A stretch of DNA of 64,000 bases from Paenibacillus sp. RC334. Its GTDB lineage: Bacteria > Bacillota > Bacilli > Paenibacillales > Paenibacillaceae. The position numbers and the translations under genes were made by a program. Under the pieces are notes generated by a model. That model was not told where the DNA came from. It was given only the letters and a program-made list of their open reading frames with translations, and did not search any database. The stretch covers positions 2,418,001-2,482,000 of the forward strand of contig NZ_CP125370.1 in NCBI RefSeq assembly GCF_030034735.1. The letters are read 5' to 3'. This document shows positions 61,204-64,000 of this stretch, piece by piece. The stretch's first letter is position 1, and each line of letters begins with the position of its first letter.

Positions 61204-61836
61204 ATGTTTCGGATTCAACCTCGGGTTCAGGGGGTAACGACGGACCTGCTGGAGCTTTATCAGCATGTTAGTGCTTCTACCCTTGGGCATTTCACGGATT
61301 TTGGATGTATGCAGGGAGCACAGCCGTTGTTCCGTCCCATTCGTTTGTTGGGGAATGCAGTTACGGTCAGGCTTCCCCATCTGGACTCCACCGCTGTGCG
61401 TCATGCACTGGAATTGGCACAAGCGGGTGATGTCCTTGTCGTCGATATGTCCGGTGACGATGCCAGAGCCTGTTGGGGAGAATTCAGAGCCTATGTAGCG
61501 ATGAAAAAACAACTTGCTGGTGTGATTGTTTCCGGTTGTGTCACAGATGTCGGTATCTTGAACCAGCTGCAATTTCCCGTCTTTTCCAAAGGAATTAGCG
61601 CCTTGACTACACGTACACTAGAACTGGAGGGAGAGGTGAATACCTCGATTAGCCTATTTGGGGTCAGCGTACATCCAGGTGATCTCATTTTGGGTGATGA
61701 CGATGGTGTATTTGTAGTGAAGCCGGAGGAAGCGTGGGAATTGGGGGGAAAAGCTGTGGAAAAACAGCGCAAGGAGGAGCTTACGCGCCAGCAGTTCGGA
61801 TACGATCAGCTTTTGAATGCCCGGCTGGAAAAGTAG
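61204..61836 (+). CDS. RraA-family protein
   Basis: This is a 210-residue protein of the RraA / 4-hydroxy-4-methyl-2-oxoglutarate aldolase family. QAGDVLVVDMSGDDARACWG near residue 77 and GVIVSGCVTDVGIL near 112 are the conserved blocks. The usual Arg-Asp after the second Gly (as in G-C-V-R-D) is Thr-Asp here, and this Arg binds substrate in the aldolases, so aldolase activity is doubtful. The ATG at 61204 follows AAAGGAG; an ATG at 61174 is worse. It lies 122 bases after the FhuF-like gene; a link with siderophore metabolism is suggested only by position. Confidence 0.75.
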   Translation: MFRIQPRVQGVTTDLLELYQHVSASTLGHFTDFGCMQGAQPLFRPIRLLGNAVTVRLPHLDSTAVRHALELAQAGDVLVVDMSGDDARACWGEFRAYVAMKKQLAGVIVSGCVTDVGILNQLQFPVFSKGISALTTRTLELEGEVNTSISLFGVSVHPGDLILGDDDGVFVVKPEEAWELGGKAVEKQRKEELTRQQFGYDQLLNARLEK

Positions 61837-61890
61837 ACATTGCACGCGCGTCAGGTGTCCGGTATAGTGTGGATAAAGATTTTACCATCC

Positions 61891-62222
61891 TTATACGCGT
61901 GCGTCACCCTCGTTGCAGCATAGTGGATATGATCCATCCTGCCACACTGGATGCTGCTCCAGTGAAGAATAGGTTTCATCGGTGATGTGAACTTGTAAGG
62001 CGTTGTCCAGCACCTTTGTTTTTCGAGCTTTATGCAAGCAGTCTGCGTAAGCGCCGACATAAGCGCCACGTCCTGCTTGTTTACCTGTCAGATCCATTTG
62101 GATACCCTGATCCTGAGTACGTACAGTCCGCACAAGCTCCTTTTTAGGAGCATTTTTTTACATACAACGCATTGACGCAGAGGGGCTTTTTTTGTTTTAT
62201 TGTCAATCTCATCGCATGACAT
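61891..62222 (-). pseudogene. YlxR-like (DUF448) gene, frameshifted
   Basis: Two overlapping minus-strand frames join into a YlxR-like sequence. The first has APLRQCVVCKKMLLK, the second ELVRTVRTQDQGIQMDLTGK then QAGRGAYVGAYADCLHKARK. The shift lies in an A5 run (plus-strand T5 at 62141-62145); one more A would restore KKELVRTVR. YlxR is an RNA-binding protein normally encoded between nusA and infB, so this is a stray paralogue. There is no ribosome binding site at the possible ATG (62222), which argues for a real pseudogene rather than only a sequencing slip. Confidence 0.6.
62136..62159 (+). terminator. Possible terminator of the siderophore/RraA region
   Basis: GCTCCT pairs with AGGAGC and is followed by seven T on the plus strand. 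It lies inside the YlxR-like remnant, about 300 bases after the rraA-like gene. Confidence 0.5.
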
Positions 62223-62247
62223 CTGGGAGAGAGCAGGAGGGAAAACG

Positions 62248-63187
62248 ATGAACCAACAGCAATTGGATGAATTTCTCAGAAGCCTGGATGCTGTAGAGGA
62301 AATACAGATTCGCACCGGGAAAAATGTGAACGATTTAGAACCCCTAGGGTTTCATATTACCGAAAGCGAAATAGGACATGAGATTCTTCGAATGCAGGGC
62401 AAATATTTTTTTGATAGCGGTTCCATTTATATGAGTAAGCACCATCGTTTTGCGGACATGCCCTTACACAATCATGATTTTATTGAAATGAATTATATGT
62501 ATTCCGGGCAATGCAGACAGGTTATTGACGGCAGGGAAATTAGGCTGGAGCAGGGGCAGATATGTATTTTGGATACGAATGTTCCGCACAGCATTTACGC
62601 GCTTGGGGAAAATGATATTTTGGTTAATTTGATTATGAAAATGGAAGCGTTCTCAACCACTTTTTTTTGGACGGTTCAGTAATACGGGTATTGTGGCTGA
62701 TTTTCTGGCTAACGCGGTATCCCGGGACAGACGACACAACCGTTATATTTTATTTCATTCCCAGCAGATGCTAAGTCATTATGTGCCTTTGCTGCTTACC
62801 GAGCTGATGCGGGTGTATCAGCTGGATATGAATTTTGAGCTGGATCATAAGCCGGGTAAAGCGAGCATTATTGATATTTTGCAATACATTGAGCAGCATT
62901 ATCGGGATTGCACGCTACCCCAATTGGGGGCGGCGTTTAGTTTTAACGCTAATTATCTGGGGAATTTGCTTAAAGAGCAGACAGGCAAAACCTTTCGGGA
63001 GCTTGTCCAAACCCAACGGATGCTGCACGCGGAGACGCTACTTCGCCATACGAACCACAGCATCAGCGAAATAGCGTATGAGGTGGGATACGAAAGCCTG
63101 AGCTTTTTTTATCGGAAATTTAAGGAGTACTCAGGCTATACGCCCAGTCAGTACCGCGAGTGTCAGGGGCGGGTGAATGAAGTTTGA
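62248..63187 (+). pseudogene. AraC-family regulator broken by a T-run frameshift
   Basis: The N-terminal part (62248-62682) starts at an ATG after GGAGGGA and carries a cupin-type sensing region (HNHDFIEMNYMYSGQCRQVI). It ends prematurely after a run of eight T (62661-62668). With seven T the frame continues as TTFFGRFSNTGIVADFLANA and joins the second part (to 63187). That part holds the double helix-turn-helix (LPQLGAAFSFNANYLGNLLK and ISEIAYEVGYESLSFFYRKF). The reconstructed protein has about 312 residues, normal for AraC regulators with an arabinose-type cupin. It may be inactive, slippage-dependent or a sequencing error. Confidence 0.75.
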
Positions 63188-63216
63188 GATTGACAACAAG
63201 GTTCGAATAAAAGGAA

Positions 63217-63264
63217 AAGAGCTGTCCCTTAGTAGCTAAAACTACCTTGGGGACAGCTCTTATT
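63217..63264. terminator. Bidirectional terminator between araC-like and hslO genes
   Basis: A perfect 12-base inverted repeat, AAGAGCTGTCCC and GGGACAGCTCTT, with short A and T runs outside, lies between the convergent genes. Confidence 0.8.
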
Positions 63265-63355
63265 TAGGAGATTTTGCTTAGCAAGGATTAGTCTCTTCCT
63301 TGGTTAGCAGCACTGCGAAGCAAGGCACCGATGTTGCAGGATAGACTTGTTGCAA

Positions 63356-64000
63356 TTATGAAGTAGCCGTTTCTAGCATGCCTTCAAGATCTTTTTTGGT
63401 CAGATGGTAATGCTCGTTGCAAAAATGGCAATGTGCTTCGGCCTGTCCATCGGTATGGATCATATCTGCGATTTCCTCACTACCTAAGCTGATAATGGCA
63501 TTAGAAACTCGTTCCTCAGAGCAGGGGCAATGGAATTGCACAGGCATGGTTTCCAATACTTTAATATTGTCTTCTCCCAAAATCTGTCCAAGTATCTGCT
63601 CCGGCGTCAGTCCTTGCATGACCATAGAGGAAATACTCGGAATGGCCTCAAGGCGTCTCTCAATAAAACTGATTACCTCTTCCTGCGTACCCGGCATTAG
63701 CTGAATAATAAATCCGCCAGCCGCCTGAATGGAGTTGTCAGGATTGACAATCACCCCGGCTCCAACAGAAGAAGGAATTTGTTCGGATTGGACCAGATAT
63801 GAGGTGAAGTCCTCACCCAGCTCACCTGATATAAGAGGGACTTGTCCGACAAAAGGCTGCTTTAATCCGATATCCTTGGATACAATCAGCGCTCCATCTG
63901 TTCCAACTGCTCTGGCGACGTCTAATTTCCCTATATGATTAAGGTCGAAATGGGTTTGCGGATTTTTTACATAACCTCTAACTTCCCCTTTGGCATTGGT
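63356..64000 (-). CDS. hslO: Redox-regulated chaperone Hsp33 (HslO), partial
   Basis: The frame is open to the right edge; about 214 C-terminal residues are present. Hsp33 is a zinc-holding chaperone that becomes active when its four cysteines are oxidised. They are all visible: Cys-x-Cys in [11 protein letters not shown] and Cys-x2-Cys in [12 protein letters not shown] near the end. Other family segments include [13 protein letters not shown] near the right edge and [12 protein letters not shown]. The gene is cytoplasmic, oriented leftward, and ends before the shared terminator. The N-terminal 80 or so residues lie outside the window. Confidence 0.93.
   Translation of the reverse strand, partial: TNAKGEVRGYVKNPQTHFDLNHIGKLDVARAVGTDGALIVSKDIGLKQPFVGQVPLISGELGEDFTSYLVQSEQIPSSVGAGVIVNPDNSIQAAGGFIIQLMPGTQEEVISFIERRLEAIPSISSMVMQGLTPEQILGQILGEDNIKVLETMPVQFHCPCSEERVSNAIISLGSEEIADMIHTDGQAEAHCHFCNEHYHLTKKDLEGMLETATS

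Overview
The window looks like chromosomal DNA of a Paenibacillus, probably of the P. polymyxa group. This rests on the moderate G+C content, AGGAGG-type ribosome binding sites with frequent GTG and TTG starts, SigA-type promoters, and gene content typical of Bacilli: mccAB, a Zur regulon with a cysteine-poor L33 and a type-B L31, a YolD gene, a Btr-like AraC regulator and Hsp33. I saw no rRNA, tRNA or CRISPR array. The species call is inference.

Layout. 0-8.2 kb: the end of a DinG-type helicase, a DUF6509-like gene, the reverse transsulfuration pair mccA-mccB, a remarkable methionine-rich 70-residue protein (31 Met) and a large esterase-like protein. 8.2-8.7 kb: a 373-bp internally deleted IS3-family remnant sitting in the loop of what looks like a bidirectional terminator. 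8.7-24.0 kb: the most interesting block. Two small membrane-protein genes face, across a palindromic control region, a seven-gene operon encoding a vWA membrane protein, a tubulin-like GTPase of 1129 residues, an unrecognised 788-residue protein, a second vWA membrane protein, a beta-rich 217-residue protein, a zinc-ribbon P-loop GTPase and a 1003-residue GAP1-like membrane protein. I read this as one membrane-associated nucleotide-dependent machine, related to the GTPase/GAP1/tubulin-like/vWA systems proposed as bacterial conflict or signalling systems.

24.1-26.1 kb: a MarR regulator and an MFS exporter. 26.2-38.1 kb: a zinc-starvation island with three recognisable Zur boxes. It encodes substitute ribosomal proteins L33 and L31, two COG0523 GTPases, the YcgR/YcgQ-like pair, a FecCD-type ABC importer that may take up a zinc complex, and ZnuABC. 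38.1-43.7 kb: a patchwork region. It has an islet bounded by inverted copies of a hairpin repeat and holding an XRE regulator and small ORFs, a stand-alone CheY-like protein, a secreted protein gene with Glu-Pro-Ser repeats and a homopolymer frameshift, an SOS-box-controlled WYL/YolD pair and a cupin.

43.8-61.8 kb: a complete Fur-controlled siderophore locus. Three IucA/IucC synthetases, an SbnG-like citrate synthase, an SbnH-like decarboxylase and an exporter match the staphyloferrin B pathway, but a diaminobutyrate aminotransferase replaces SbnA/SbnB. The predicted product is therefore a one-carbon-longer, staphyloferrin B-like carboxylate. It is followed by a Btr-like regulator, a lipoprotein, two permeases, an ATPase and an FhuF-like Fe-S protein for uptake and iron release. 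61.9-64 kb: a frameshifted YlxR-like gene, a frameshifted AraC gene and the end of hslO (Hsp33).

Three genes (near 41.8, 62.1 and 62.7 kb) are each broken by one base in a homopolymer. That could be sequencing error, decay or slippage, and it should be settled before calling them pseudogenes.
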